A stretch of 64,000 nucleotides of DNA from Desulforapulum autotrophicum HRM2 (GCF_000020365.1 NC_012108.1:2914001-2978000), one strand, 5' to 3'. Numbered from the stretch's first letter, positions 17,188 to 27,122 are shown. A program made the numbers and translations. Notes: generated by a model not told the origin, from the sequence alone.

Positions 17188-17960
17188 CCGCTGAAACGAA
17201 TCAACCGTTTAAAAAACGCCTTGACCTGCTGCTTGTGGAACAAAACCTTGTCCAGTCAAGGGAACGCGCAAGGGCCGTTATCATGGCCGGACGGGTGCTG
17301 GTAAACGAACGTGTGGTTGACAAGGCCGGTACCCCGGTTGCAACAAATGCCGACATTACCCTTCGGGGTGAGGATATCCCCTTTGTGAGCCGGGGAGGGC
17401 TTAAGCTTGACCATGCCATCAAAACCCTGGGACTTTCTGTTAACGGTTTTGTCTGCCTTGACATCGGTGCCTCCACCGGTGGATTCACCGACTGCCTGCT
17501 CAAGAATGGTGCGGCCTTTGTCCATGCCGTTGATGTGGGATACGGCCAGCTTGCCTGGTCCCTTCGACAGGATAAACGGGTTGCAGTCATTGAAAGGACC
17601 AACATCCGTTACATGGATTTTGACAAAATCGGGCGGACCGTTGATCTGATCACCGTGGACACCTCGTTTATATCGTTAAAAATTGTGGTGCCTGCGGCTG
17701 AAAGATTCATGCATACGGGAACCCGGATTCTGGCACTGATCAAACCCCAGTTTGAGGCAGGCCGGTCCAGGATTGGTAAAGGAGGGGTTGTCAGGGATCC
17801 AAAGATCCGGCAGGAAATCGTGCAAGAGATAAAGGACTTTTTTACCACCCGGGGATATGAAACAGGAGAGGTCATCCCCTCCCCTGTTCCAGGACCAAAG
17901 GGAAACCAGGAGTTTATAATATCCTTGCGGTATTTAGATGATATATGTAACAAGATATAA
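17184..17960 (+). CDS. tlyA: TlyA-family rRNA methyltransferase (S4 plus FtsJ fold)
   Basis: 258 residues, TTG start overlapping the dxs stop by 4 bp. The N-terminal S4 RNA-binding domain is at about 8-65 (KRLDLLLVEQNLVQSRERAR). The SAM-dependent methyltransferase domain shows motif I VCLDIGASTGGFTDCLLKNG, then AVDVGYGQLAWSLRQD, ITVDTSFISL and a GPKGNQEF C-terminus. The family makes 2'-O-methylcytidines in rRNA; some members are called hemolysins for historical reasons. Often found next to dxs in deltaproteobacteria and Gram-positives. Confidence 0.92.
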   Translation: MTAETNQPFKKRLDLLLVEQNLVQSRERARAVIMAGRVLVNERVVDKAGTPVATNADITLRGEDIPFVSRGGLKLDHAIKTLGLSVNGFVCLDIGASTGGFTDCLLKNGAAFVHAVDVGYGQLAWSLRQDKRVAVIERTNIRYMDFDKIGRTVDLITVDTSFISLKIVVPAAERFMHTGTRILALIKPQFEAGRSRIGKGGVVRDPKIRQEIVQEIKDFFTTRGYETGEVIPSPVPGPKGNQEFIISLRYLDDICNKI

Positions 17961-17993
17961 TGTTATTTATTAACAACTGGAAAAGGAGCTCTA

Positions 17994-20063
17994 ATGACTG
18001 AACAAATCAAAAAAATGAGAAATCTAGCCTTGGCTGGTCATGGAGGTGCGGGTAAAACTTCTTTGGCTGAAGCAATGCTCTTTAAGGCAGGTGCTGTATC
18101 CCGACTTGGACGGGTGGAAGAGGGTAACACTGCCATGGATTTTCAGCCTGAAGAAGTGAAAAAACAGCAAAGCGTAAGCTCGGCATTTCACAAATTCTCC
18201 TGGAAAAAACATTCCATTACACTCATGGACACCCCGGGTGATCAGAACTTTTTCTCATCTGCCAAGACCTGCATACCCGCGGCCGACAGCGTCATCCTTG
18301 TGGTGGACGGCGTTGACGGACCTTCTGCCATGACCGAAGAGGCCGCCGCCTGTGTGGCTGCTGACAAGCTCCCCTGTGTTCTTTTCATCAACAAACTTGA
18401 TCGGGAGCGATCCAACTTTGAGGAAACAGTGGCAGCCTCAACCGCAGCTTTGAAACTAAAGACCGTCATCACCCACCTTCCCATTGGCGTTGCTGAAGGG
18501 TTCAAGGGACTGGTGGATATCATAGCCAACAGGGCCTACGTATACGACGACGCAGGAAAGGTTGAAATCGTCGACGTTCCATCGGAGATGGCCGAGGACG
18601 TTGCCCTTGCCAAAGAAACCTTCATCGAAAATGTGGCTGAGTTAGATGACGAGCTTCTTGAACGTTACCTTGAGGGTGAAACCCTCCCCCTGGAAGACCT
18701 TAAAGCAGCCTTTACAAAGGGACTCCATGCCGCCGAGTTCGTCCCTGTCATCGGCGGGTCCGCAACAAAGCTTATGGGCATTGATCTTCTGCTTGACTTT
18801 GTCAACGACTACATGCCCTCACCCCTGGAGAGAAGCCCATGGGTTGCCATGGATGAAAACGACAATGCAGTTGAAATCGCTCCTGATCCAGACGCCCCGT
18901 TCTGCGGGTTTGTCTTTAACACCATTGTCGACCCCTATGCTGGAAGGCTGTCGTTGATCCGGATCATCTCCGGTACCCTTGGCAAGGAGGGCACTTTTCT
19001 CAATGTCAACAGGGACACCAAAGAGAGATACACCCAGCTCCTGGAAGTTCTCGGTAAAGAGCAGAAACCCATCCAGGAGGCTTTTCCAGGTGCCATAGTG
19101 GCTGTTGCCAAACTCAAGGAAACCAAGACCGGCGACACCCTTACCATGGACCAACAGCTCAAAATCACCCCCCCTGCCCCCATGCCTCCGGTAATTTCCT
19201 TTGCCGTCTCGTCAAAGGAAAAGGGAGACGAGGATAAGATCCACGGTGCTTTAAGAAAGATCATGGAGGAAGACACGGCCCTTCAGCTTAAGCGGGAAGC
19301 TGAAACCAACGAAACAATTCTTTCAGGCCGGGGCCTTGTTCACATTGAAACCACCATTGAAAAAATCAAACGCAAATTCAACGTTGACATGGTCATCTCA
19401 ACGCCCAAGGTTCCCTACCGGGAGACCTTCAAGAAAAAGATAAGGGTCCAGGGACGCCACAAGAAGCAGTCCGGTGGTCACGGCCAGTTCGGCGACTGCT
19501 GGATCGTTCTTGAGCCCCTTCCCAAGGGCTCAGGATTTGAATTTGTGGACAAAATCGTTGGCGGTTCCATTCCCAAGACCTATATTCCAGCCGTTGAAAA
19601 GGGCGTTATTGAAGCCTCCCAAAAGGGAATCCTTGCAGGGTTTCCCTGTGTGGATTTCAGGGTCACCGTGGATGACGGATCCTACCATTCCGTGGATTCA
19701 TCTGAAATGGCCTTTAAGGTAGCGGGATCCGTGGCCTTTAAAAAGGCAGCCGAAGGGGCAAAACCCACCCTTTTAGAACCCATCATGAAAATTTCCATCC
19801 TGGTTCCTGAGGAGTATACCGGAGATATCATGGGCGATCTCAACTCGAGACGCGGCCGGGTGCTCGGCATGGATACAGAGGGTGAAAAACAGGTGATCAA
19901 TGCCAACGTTCCCATGGCAGAAATTTTAAGATATGCCCCGGATCTGCGCTCCATGACCGGCGGAAGGGGATCGTTCCAAATGGATTTTGACCACTATGAT
20001 GAGGTGCCGAGTGACCTTTCCGCCAAGGTGGTGGAAAAAATCCTTGCAGAGCGTCAAGAGTAG
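17994..20063 (+). CDS. EF-G-like translational GTPase (paralogue type)
   Basis: 689 residues, with a good AAGGAG before the ATG. The domain order is that of elongation factor G: GTPase domain (P-loop GHGGAGKTSL at about 15-24, DTPGDQNF, NKLD), domain II, III, IV (about 480-600, GRHKKQSGGHGQFGDCW) and V. The P-loop replaces the AHIDAGKTT of canonical EF-G, and the region after it (GRVEEGNTAMDFQPEE) marks the EF-G2-like paralogue group. Canonical EF-G genes lie in ribosomal-protein operons, which this is not. The role (translocation, recycling or stress) cannot be fixed from sequence. Confidence 0.9.
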   Translation: MTEQIKKMRNLALAGHGGAGKTSLAEAMLFKAGAVSRLGRVEEGNTAMDFQPEEVKKQQSVSSAFHKFSWKKHSITLMDTPGDQNFFSSAKTCIPAADSVILVVDGVDGPSAMTEEAAACVAADKLPCVLFINKLDRERSNFEETVAASTAALKLKTVITHLPIGVAEGFKGLVDIIANRAYVYDDAGKVEIVDVPSEMAEDVALAKETFIENVAELDDELLERYLEGETLPLEDLKAAFTKGLHAAEFVPVIGGSATKLMGIDLLLDFVNDYMPSPLERSPWVAMDENDNAVEIAPDPDAPFCGFVFNTIVDPYAGRLSLIRIISGTLGKEGTFLNVNRDTKERYTQLLEVLGKEQKPIQEAFPGAIVAVAKLKETKTGDTLTMDQQLKITPPAPMPPVISFAVSSKEKGDEDKIHGALRKIMEEDTALQLKREAETNETILSGRGLVHIETTIEKIKRKFNVDMVISTPKVPYRETFKKKIRVQGRHKKQSGGHGQFGDCWIVLEPLPKGSGFEFVDKIVGGSIPKTYIPAVEKGVIEASQKGILAGFPCVDFRVTVDDGSYHSVDSSEMAFKVAGSVAFKKAAEGAKPTLLEPIMKISILVPEEYTGDIMGDLNSRRGRVLGMDTEGEKQVINANVPMAEILRYAPDLRSMTGGRGSFQMDFDHYDEVPSDLSAKVVEKILAERQE

Positions 20064-20081
20064 ATGACCTAACCCACAGGT

Positions 20082-20111
20082 CTGCCGGAGCTGAGCCTTC
20101 AGTTCCGGCAG
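20082..20111. terminator. Bidirectional stem-loop between convergent genes
   Basis: CTGCCGGAGCTGA (20082-20094) pairs with TCAGTTCCGGCAG (20099-20111) with one mismatch and a GCCT loop. It separates the EF-G-like gene (+) from the FabG-like gene (-). Confidence 0.7.
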
Positions 20112-20120
20112 GCCCCCATG

Positions 20121-20900
20121 TCAGATGATCCCTCCGTTTACCCCAAGCACCTGCCCTGTAATGTAAGAGGCCTCCCCAGAACAGAAGAATACCACGGCAG
20201 CAGCCACCTCCCCGGGACGCCCCGTTCTTTTCATCGGAATGGCCTTGATTGTCTCGTCAAGGGCCAGTTTCCGGGTCATGTCCGTTTCAATAAAGCCGGG
20301 GGAAACGGCATTCACGGTTATGTTCCGTGAGGCCACCTCCCTTGCCAGGGCCTTTGTGGCTCCGATGAGTCCGGCCTTGGATGCGGCATAGTTGACCTGA
20401 CCTGCCTGGCCCATCTGACCTGCAGCAGATGTAATGTTGACGATCCGGCCGAACCGTTTACGGATCATGGCTTTGACGGCAGGGCGTGTGACATTGTAAA
20501 AGCCCGTGAGGTTGGTATCTATAACACGCTGCCAGGCCTCTGGCTTCATGCGCACCATCAGCATGTCGTCTGTGATACCTGCGTTATTTACCAGGACGTC
20601 CAGATGGTTGTGGCGCTCTATAATCGCTGCCACACTGGCTTCGGCCTGGACCGGGTCGGTAACATCAAAACAGATCAGTTCGCCCCGTCCCCCGGCCGTT
20701 TCAATGGCGGCAAGGGTTTCCAGGGCACCCTCCCTGTTTCTGACATGGTTGATATAAACGTATCTGCCGGTTGCAGCAAGCTCCAGGGCAATGCTTTGAC
20801 CAATGCCCCGGCTTGAGCCGGTTACAAGGGCTATTTGATTTGCCGGATCTTCGGGTAACGCCTGTATCTCATTTTCTGCCGGGTTCTTCTGCTGGTTCAT
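20121..20900 (-). CDS. FabG-like short-chain dehydrogenase/reductase
   Basis: 259 residues, Rossmann fold with NAD(P) motif VTGSSRGIGQSIALEL, LVNNAGITDDMLMVRM, catalytic Ser-Tyr-Lys (NITSAAGQMGQAG..NYAASKAG) and VSPGFIETDM. All match 3-oxoacyl-[ACP] reductase FabG. It lies about 30 bp after an SRPBCC gene and an MMPL exporter on the same strand, a setting more like a dedicated lipid or polyketide-like pathway than the housekeeping fab cluster. A 25-residue N-terminal extension precedes the fold. Confidence 0.9.
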   Translation of the reverse strand: MNQQKNPAENEIQALPEDPANQIALVTGSSRGIGQSIALELAATGRYVYINHVRNREGALETLAAIETAGGRGELICFDVTDPVQAEASVAAIIERHNHLDVLVNNAGITDDMLMVRMKPEAWQRVIDTNLTGFYNVTRPAVKAMIRKRFGRIVNITSAAGQMGQAGQVNYAASKAGLIGATKALAREVASRNITVNAVSPGFIETDMTRKLALDETIKAIPMKRTGRPGEVAAAVVFFCSGEASYITGQVLGVNGGII

Positions 20901-20929
20901 GTATTTAATGTCCTTTTCTGAATGTCTGT

Positions 20930-21463
20930 TTAAAACCGGCCCAGGCCCACTGCCCCGGGCAGTGCAACTTCAATGGATTTTTCAGAAATCCATTGTTTAA
21001 AGCCGTTGATCGAGTGTTCCACTATCTGGTCATGGTTTTTTATGAAAACCGTCCTGGCAATCGAAGCGCCCATCTTCATCCACAATCTTGCGGGCGAAAC
21101 ATTCCAGGTAAAATGAATGGTCGACCCTTTTTCAGACGGCAGCAACTGGCAAAACCCCTCTCCATTGAGATCGCCTGTCACCGTAAAAGATACAAACGAA
21201 TACTCAATGAAATCATTTACAATTATTTCAAATTTAAGGGAATAGGGAAGATGACCCCTTATGCTCAATTCAATGGTCTGCCCCCTTTGAAGAAAGGCAA
21301 TCGGGGCAGAAGGCTGAATTTTCTCAAGCCCATGGAACCAGTCTGGCCATTGGTCCAGATGGGTCAGCCCGGTCCATACCAGGCAGGCAGGTGCGCAAAT
21401 GATCCAACAGTTGTTGAAACAATACAAATTTTTTCTATTAAAATAATCATTAAAACAGATCAT
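20930..21463 (-). CDS. SRPBCC (START-like) lipid/aromatic-binding protein
   Basis: 177 residues. The N-terminal IICAPACLVWTGLTHLDQWP matches the first strand and helix of the SRPBCC/polyketide-cyclase family (core pattern xVWxxLTxLxxWPxW). The beta-rich middle and a long C-terminal helix (MGASIARTVFIKNHDQIVEH) complete the helix-grip fold. Members bind lipids, polyketides or other hydrophobic ligands. The ATG overlaps the stop of the upstream MMPL gene (ATGA), so the two are coupled. The ligand is unknown. Confidence 0.7.
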   Translation of the reverse strand: MICFNDYFNRKNLYCFNNCWIICAPACLVWTGLTHLDQWPDWFHGLEKIQPSAPIAFLQRGQTIELSIRGHLPYSLKFEIIVNDFIEYSFVSFTVTGDLNGEGFCQLLPSEKGSTIHFTWNVSPARLWMKMGASIARTVFIKNHDQIVEHSINGFKQWISEKSIEVALPGAVGLGRF

Positions 21464-23739
21464 CCGTTCAACTGACGCCTCCGATAACGTTCAAGGGGGT
21501 TAAACAGGACAATGACGGCCGGCATGAATACAATGTCGGCAACCAGAGCACTGATGGATGCAAGACAAATCAGCACCCCAAGGGAAAAAACATGGGTAAA
21601 AGATGAAAAAAGCAGTCCCGATGCAGAAAGAAAAAGAACGGCTGTTGTGGAAACAAGGGCACGGGCCGTCTTATCATAGGCACGTTTAAGGCATACAGCC
21701 ACATTCGTTCCAGAATCCGATCCCAGGATTTCGGTTTTCACCTGTGTCAGGTAATGGATGGAGTCATCCACGGACAGGCCAAACGATATAACTGCGGCAA
21801 AGATCGTCAGGGGGTCAAGGGCAATATGCAGCCATCCCATGGTACCAAAGATTGTGGCCAGAGGAAAAATGTTGGGGATCAGGCTCAACCCGCCAAGAAT
21901 CGGAGATCCAAGCTGGATCATCATTAAAAGGGTAATCACAGTAAGTGCCGGAACAAGGGAAAAGAGCTGGGAGGAAACAAGTTGCGTGGTCTGGGATTTG
22001 AGTCGAATCAGCTGTCCCTGGAGTTCAACCTGCCCTGTTGTTGAAAATTGTTCATCGGCCTGGGCTTTAACCTGGCCGAGAATCGTCTCGATCTGATCCG
22101 ATGACTGGTTTTGAATATGGACCACCAGCCTGAGTTTTTTTAAACCCGGATCAAAATAGGTTCGAACCAGATCCTTTGCCCGGCTTTGGGCCGCCATCTG
22201 CTGGAAAACAAATTCCGGCATCACACCCGCTGGGGATAATTTAAGGGCCAGATGAAAAACAAGGGTCGTCAACGATTCAACGTTTTCAACGCCTGGAATG
22301 GTCTTTATCTTTCGTTCAAATTCAAACATATCGTACCAGACTTTTCTTGATTTAAAAGGATCGTCAAAGGGTTCCAGGACAATTGAAAACGAGTACCCTG
22401 TGGATAACCTTTGGCCAATAAACTCAAGGTCACGGGATTCCGAGGTATTTTTTATCAACGAATGGGTCAAATGCTTGATTGTCTCTATTTTTCCAATGCC
22501 GGCAATCATGGCAACGAGAAAGACCATGCCACCCACAAGGCACAACACAGGTCGTTTAAATCCCACAACGGCATATTGTGTGATCACCCGGTCCAGAAGG
22601 TCGTGGGTTGTTTTATTTTCTATCCAATTCCCGGGATCGTTGCTGCCAGGGTCAAAAAGACGGGGCACCCAAAAGCAAACGATCACGATGGTCAGAACGA
22701 ACGCCACCACCACGCCCAGGGAGATGATAACACCTGCCTGGCGAACCATTTCAACCGGACTGAGCGTCAGGCTCAAGAAACCGGCCGATGTGGTCAATGC
22801 ACACATGAAACACGGGACCAAAGTCTTTTCCAGCGTCTGGATCATTGCAAGGTCCGGCCGACGGGTTTTTCCGGATTGGAAATATGCTGAGACAACATGA
22901 AATACTGTGGTTGTCGAAACCACAAGGATGAATCCGAAACCAAGGCCAGTGGCAAGGTTAATCGGTATACCCAGGGCACCCATGGTGCCAAGGGTCCACA
23001 CCATGGCACAGAGGCTTGACATCAGGACCATGAGGGCAGCCCCCAGAGTCTTGAAAAGATAAAAGGCAATGAGAACGCCAAATACCAGGCCCAGGCAACC
23101 AAACACGAGGGCGCTTACAAGGTTGTACCGCTCAAAGGCCGCCCTGAGCACCGGGATGCCGGCCCCATAGCAACGGGATTGTTCAGGAAACGCGGTTAAA
23201 ATAATCTGTTTCATCTGTTTTACGCGACGTTCCAGATGAAAACCGTTCAGGATTTCATTGTCAACCTTGATGACAAATGCGAGGGTTTTCATATCCGTTG
23301 AGATCAGACGGCTGAGTCCTGGAACGATTTTAATCGCCTGGAAAAAGGCCTGTTCACTCGATGTTCTGGGGGGCAGAACTGCCCTGAAAAGATCGGACGA
23401 TCGAATGGTTTCAAGGTCAATGACCTTTAATACACCATCCATTGCCGCAAGTTGTCCATGGATATAATTGATTCTTGCCGTCAGCCCTGGATCGGACACC
23501 CCAAGGGTGTTCTCCACGGCCAGCAGGATATAATCGTCCGTTCCAAACGAGTCAATGAACGCCCTGTAGGATCTGTCTTCGGCCAAATGTGCCGCATCGT
23601 CCGTCCCATGGAACGACACCCCCGAAGAATCCATCTTTAACTTTGCCATGGGCACCACCATCACCAGTGTAAAAGCAAGCAGAAGTCCCATGAGAAGACG
23701 ACGGTTGGCGATTAAACCTGTGGCATTCAGAACAGACAT
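21460..23739 (-). CDS. MMPL/RND-superfamily exporter
   Basis: About 759 residues from the ATG at 23739 (MSVLNATGLIANRRLLMG); the frame is open to 23856 but the extra 39 residues look non-native. Two similar halves each have one TM, a large periplasmic loop and a bundle of about five TMs (for example LVFGVLIAFYLFKTLGAALM and the SFGLSVDDSIHYLTQV segment, an RND TM4-type motif). This is the layout of MMPL/HpnN-type lipid exporters. Genes for an SRPBCC and a FabG-like protein follow in an operon, which suggests transport of a lipid or fatty-acid-derived product, not drug efflux. No membrane-fusion gene is adjacent. Confidence 0.85.
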   Translation of the reverse strand: MSVLNATGLIANRRLLMGLLLAFTLVMVVPMAKLKMDSSGVSFHGTDDAAHLAEDRSYRAFIDSFGTDDYILLAVENTLGVSDPGLTARINYIHGQLAAMDGVLKVIDLETIRSSDLFRAVLPPRTSSEQAFFQAIKIVPGLSRLISTDMKTLAFVIKVDNEILNGFHLERRVKQMKQIILTAFPEQSRCYGAGIPVLRAAFERYNLVSALVFGCLGLVFGVLIAFYLFKTLGAALMVLMSSLCAMVWTLGTMGALGIPINLATGLGFGFILVVSTTTVFHVVSAYFQSGKTRRPDLAMIQTLEKTLVPCFMCALTTSAGFLSLTLSPVEMVRQAGVIISLGVVVAFVLTIVIVCFWVPRLFDPGSNDPGNWIENKTTHDLLDRVITQYAVVGFKRPVLCLVGGMVFLVAMIAGIGKIETIKHLTHSLIKNTSESRDLEFIGQRLSTGYSFSIVLEPFDDPFKSRKVWYDMFEFERKIKTIPGVENVESLTTLVFHLALKLSPAGVMPEFVFQQMAAQSRAKDLVRTYFDPGLKKLRLVVHIQNQSSDQIETILGQVKAQADEQFSTTGQVELQGQLIRLKSQTTQLVSSQLFSLVPALTVITLLMMIQLGSPILGGLSLIPNIFPLATIFGTMGWLHIALDPLTIFAAVISFGLSVDDSIHYLTQVKTEILGSDSGTNVAVCLKRAYDKTARALVSTTAVLFLSASGLLFSSFTHVFSLGVLICLASISALVADIVFMPAVIVLFNPLERYRRRQLNG

Positions 23740-23962
23740 GGTTTTATTGGGTGTATGGGTTGCATAGGGTGGCAAACCTTTACCACATACCAGAAGGGAG
23801 TGCAATATCTGACTGCCGGAGCGTTGACCGCGGAACGACACTGTGCTATGGCACAATCAGACGGACCCGGGATTTTGGTGAGCCGACGAAAGCCATAAAG
23901 ATGTCCGGGACGCTGAACCGCTTTCCAGGTACTGAAGATCGTGGTTTGAAAAGGAGTTGTCA

Positions 23963-25270
23963 ATGAAGATGTGGTTACAGACCATGTTGACGGTTATTCT
24001 TGCTCTGGCCCTGTTTTTTGCTGTTGACCATTTTTCAGACAATGGTCACAAAAAAACCGGAGGGCAGATTATTCTTGCCCATGACAAGGGCATTATGCCG
24101 ATGTTTCAAACAATCTTTGCCCGCCAGGGACAAGCTGCAAAAAAGGCCGTTGGAACAGGGTTCGTCCCGGTACCTTCCCAGACAACCGACCTCTTTGTCA
24201 GCCGTATGATGGCATCCCTTCCCACACAGGAGGCCCCGGAACTCTTCACCTGGTGGTCAACAGCCAGGGTAAGGGCACTTGTGGATAAAGGGCTGGTGGA
24301 TGATCTGACCTATCTGTGGGACAAGTACGACAAAAGCTATGACAGGGCAATTCGAGATGCCTACACCTTTAATGGCCGGGTCTATGGATTTCCCTATTCC
24401 ATCGAATACTGGGCCATATGGTACAACAAAGAGATATTTACACGATTGAACCTTCAGGAACCCCGATCCTGGGCTGAATTCATGGCCGTCTGTGCAACAC
24501 TCAAGGCCCATGGCATCCCTCCCCTGCTATCTTCCCTCCAGGACCAGTGGTACGCCTTTGTCTGGTTCATGCAGGTGGTCATTGGCCAAGATCCCGATTT
24601 CTACGTTGACCTGTGCAGGGGCGATGCAAGCTATCTCGACACCCGGGCAAAAAAAGCCATGGCCGTGTGGGGAGACATGATCGAAAAGGGTTATTTTACC
24701 GATCCCGGCGTCAACATGTTCACCAATGGCGGCCACCTTTGGAACAAAGAAAAATTTGCCATGATCCTTTGCGGTTCCTGGTACTATTCAACGGTTCTTC
24801 TGCCCCAGGGGGTAAACGAAGAAACCATTGGCGTGTTCATTCTTCCTCCCCACAATCAAGGGGCCGGCAAAAACATTGCCATGGAAACAGGCCCTATTTT
24901 TACAGCTGTCCATGCACCCGGGAATCAAGAGGCCCTAAAAATTGCCGACTGGTGGATGGGGCCGGAAGGAAACCCCTATTTTTCCAGCCTGCTTAAATCC
25001 TATTCCCCCAACCGACAGACGGACCCAGGGTATCTGCCCCGGGCAAAGAAAACCCTGCTGTCCCGAATCTATGATGAACATTACAGAATACTCAACAGAT
25101 ACTGGGAAGCCTCCCCCACACCCGTTTGTGAATTTGCAGTTAAAAAACTTGGAGAGTTTATTCTCAAGCCCGGCGACGCTGACCGGGTTCTGTCTGAAAT
25201 TGACAGAATGTCCCATGACTATTTTGCCAAAAACCCACACCAGCACCAGGTGCCTTACCATGAAGATTAA
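23963..25270 (+). CDS. Periplasmic solute-binding protein, family 1
   Basis: 435 residues. AAGGAG at 23951-23956 favours the ATG at 23963 (MKMWLQTMLTVILALALFFAV, a signal peptide or anchor) over the TTG at 23957. The body has the sugar-binding type I layout: LVDDLTYLWDKYDKSYD, NGRVYGFPYSIEYWAIWYNK (near-universal for this family), DMIEKGYFTDPG, and WNKEKFAMILCGSWYYS. Homologues deliver sugars to ABC permeases, but no permease or ATPase gene is near. The next gene, a histidine kinase, overlaps it by 11 bp, so it more likely acts as the ligand sensor of a two-component system. Confidence 0.85.
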   Translation: MKMWLQTMLTVILALALFFAVDHFSDNGHKKTGGQIILAHDKGIMPMFQTIFARQGQAAKKAVGTGFVPVPSQTTDLFVSRMMASLPTQEAPELFTWWSTARVRALVDKGLVDDLTYLWDKYDKSYDRAIRDAYTFNGRVYGFPYSIEYWAIWYNKEIFTRLNLQEPRSWAEFMAVCATLKAHGIPPLLSSLQDQWYAFVWFMQVVIGQDPDFYVDLCRGDASYLDTRAKKAMAVWGDMIEKGYFTDPGVNMFTNGGHLWNKEKFAMILCGSWYYSTVLLPQGVNEETIGVFILPPHNQGAGKNIAMETGPIFTAVHAPGNQEALKIADWWMGPEGNPYFSSLLKSYSPNRQTDPGYLPRAKKTLLSRIYDEHYRILNRYWEASPTPVCEFAVKKLGEFILKPGDADRVLSEIDRMSHDYFAKNPHQHQVPYHED

Positions 25271-27113
25271 AACCCGTTTTTTCATTGTAATCTTCATTGT
25301 TGTCCTGGGTCTTTTCAGCATCGAGGGACTGGCCTGCCTTATTATCTATAAAATTGAAACCCTGAGGCAGGCAGATACCATCTGCAAGACTACCCTCCAT
25401 AAATTAAAAGAACTCCAGCTGTTAAGCGCTGAACTACTGTCTACAAACGACCTTGACACCACCTTTACTAAATGGCGACATGCCCATAGTGATCTGTTTA
25501 TTGCAATTGAGGCCCTGAATGGCTCTGACAACGTGCACAAGATTCTTGCAACACAAAACAAAAAAAGCGTCCTTGACTCATTGTATGCTTTCTGGATGGC
25601 TACGCGTCAGAAATTAAACGAGGTGGCAGAGAACCTTGAACCCCTTATAAATGAAAAAGATCACTCAAAGGACGGGTTGATTCTCCAATACCTGGAAGAA
25701 AAGTCCTATGTCAACCTGACAAACAGAAACAATGTTTATGCATTGATCAGGTATTTAAGGTCTGAATTTGAGGTAAAACTCACCCGTTTGACCGTGATGG
25801 TATACCAGGAGATAAAAAATCGGGACTTTCACCTTATTCTTCAAATTGCCGTTCTTGGGGGAATTATTGCCATTTGTGTTTCCCTGATCCTGGTATCCTT
25901 TCTGCGACAACTTCAAGCCTATCTCAAGCAGCTCCACCACTCCATGGAGATCATCGGGCGAGGTGACCTGTCAGAGAAGCTCGAGGTTTCCGGAAACGAT
26001 GAGTTAAGCCAGATATCCGGGGCCATCAACCTGACCACGGACAACCTGAAACGGTTACATACTGTATTGGAACAAAGGGTGAACGAGCTTTCCCTGGCCA
26101 AGGAGGAGGCTGAAAAGGCCAGTCGAGCCAAAAACGTATTTCTTGCCAACATGAGCCATGAGTTCAGAACCCCGTTAAACGCCATCATTGGATTTTCAAG
26201 CCATATCGCCCAAAGCGCGGCCCTGGATCCCGAAGAACGTAAACACCTTTCCATCATCAGCAACAGCGGGAATCATCTTCTGACCCTCATCAACAGCGTT
26301 CTGGCCATGTCCAAGATAGAGGCAGGTAAAACCGAGGTGAACGAACGAACGACAAACCTCCAGGATCTGCTTGCAGATATTCATGCCATGTTTAGCCTGA
26401 AAGCTGCGGAAAAAGCCCTTTCCTTTGACCTGATCTGTCATCCGGACCTTCCTGCCATCGTGCAGGTGGATGATGTAAAACTCTGGCAGATTCTTATCAA
26501 CCTTATCAACAATGCCATTAAATTCACCGCCAGAGGCGGGGTAAAGGTGATCGTAGAAAAGAATGACACACCAGAGATCTTGTTTAAAATCAGAGATACC
26601 GGTCCCGGAATGGCCAAGGATGAACAGGCAATGATCTTTGATCCCTTTGTGCAACTGGCAACGGACCAGGGAATCAATGAGGGAACAGGTCTTGGATTGG
26701 CAATCTGTCGAAGTTATATTCACCTCATGGGCGGAGAAGTCAAGGTTGATAGTGTCAGGGGCAAGGGCAGCACCTTTTTCTTTTCTATTCCACTAAAAAC
26801 ACTTGCAGAAGGGGGGCTTTTTTCTGGAGAAAAACAATTTATCCCCGTGGTGGATGACTTGCCTCCAGGGTCGGTTCAAGAAGGACAAACCCAGGAAAAT
26901 ATAAGCCCGGAACTGTTTGAAAAAATCCCCCCACATCTCCTTGACGGCCTTGAACAGGCTGTGGTCAAGGCAGAAATGGATAAAATCAGCTTGATTATTG
27001 GACAGGTAGGAAGATATAACAAACCACTGGCCCATCGATTTGAAAAACTTGCCGATATCTTTGGTTACAACCAGATTGGTGCTCTTTTAAAGTACCGCCA
27101 CATGGGGAGTTGA
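25260..27113 (+). CDS. Membrane sensor histidine kinase with HAMP
   Basis: 617 residues from the ATG at 25260, which overlaps the solute-binding gene; the frame is open further upstream (24942), but that part is the shadow of the neighbour. TM1 is about 8-30, a helical periplasmic sensor follows, TM2 is about 190-212, then HAMP (IIGRGDLSEKLEVSGNDEL). HisKA carries ANMSHEFRTPLNAIIGF (phosphorylated His about residue 300). The ATPase has LINNAIKFTARGGVKV, RDTGPGMAKDEQ and EGTGLGLAICRSY. A C-terminal helical tail (about 545-617) resembles tails of hybrid kinases. It forms an operon with a solute-binding protein and a response regulator. Confidence 0.92.
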   Translation: MKIKTRFFIVIFIVVLGLFSIEGLACLIIYKIETLRQADTICKTTLHKLKELQLLSAELLSTNDLDTTFTKWRHAHSDLFIAIEALNGSDNVHKILATQNKKSVLDSLYAFWMATRQKLNEVAENLEPLINEKDHSKDGLILQYLEEKSYVNLTNRNNVYALIRYLRSEFEVKLTRLTVMVYQEIKNRDFHLILQIAVLGGIIAICVSLILVSFLRQLQAYLKQLHHSMEIIGRGDLSEKLEVSGNDELSQISGAINLTTDNLKRLHTVLEQRVNELSLAKEEAEKASRAKNVFLANMSHEFRTPLNAIIGFSSHIAQSAALDPEERKHLSIISNSGNHLLTLINSVLAMSKIEAGKTEVNERTTNLQDLLADIHAMFSLKAAEKALSFDLICHPDLPAIVQVDDVKLWQILINLINNAIKFTARGGVKVIVEKNDTPEILFKIRDTGPGMAKDEQAMIFDPFVQLATDQGINEGTGLGLAICRSYIHLMGGEVKVDSVRGKGSTFFFSIPLKTLAEGGLFSGEKQFIPVVDDLPPGSVQEGQTQENISPELFEKIPPHLLDGLEQAVVKAEMDKISLIIGQVGRYNKPLAHRFEKLADIFGYNQIGALLKYRHMGS

Positions 27114-27122
27114 GACATTACC

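Noticed and set aside
22298-22900. Two long plus-strand frames in the MMPL gene
   Set aside because: Antisense to RND transmembrane motifs; no ribosome-binding site or family.
24942-25259. N-terminal extension of the sensor kinase
   Set aside because: It overlaps the solute-binding gene in another frame; the signal for start is at 25260.
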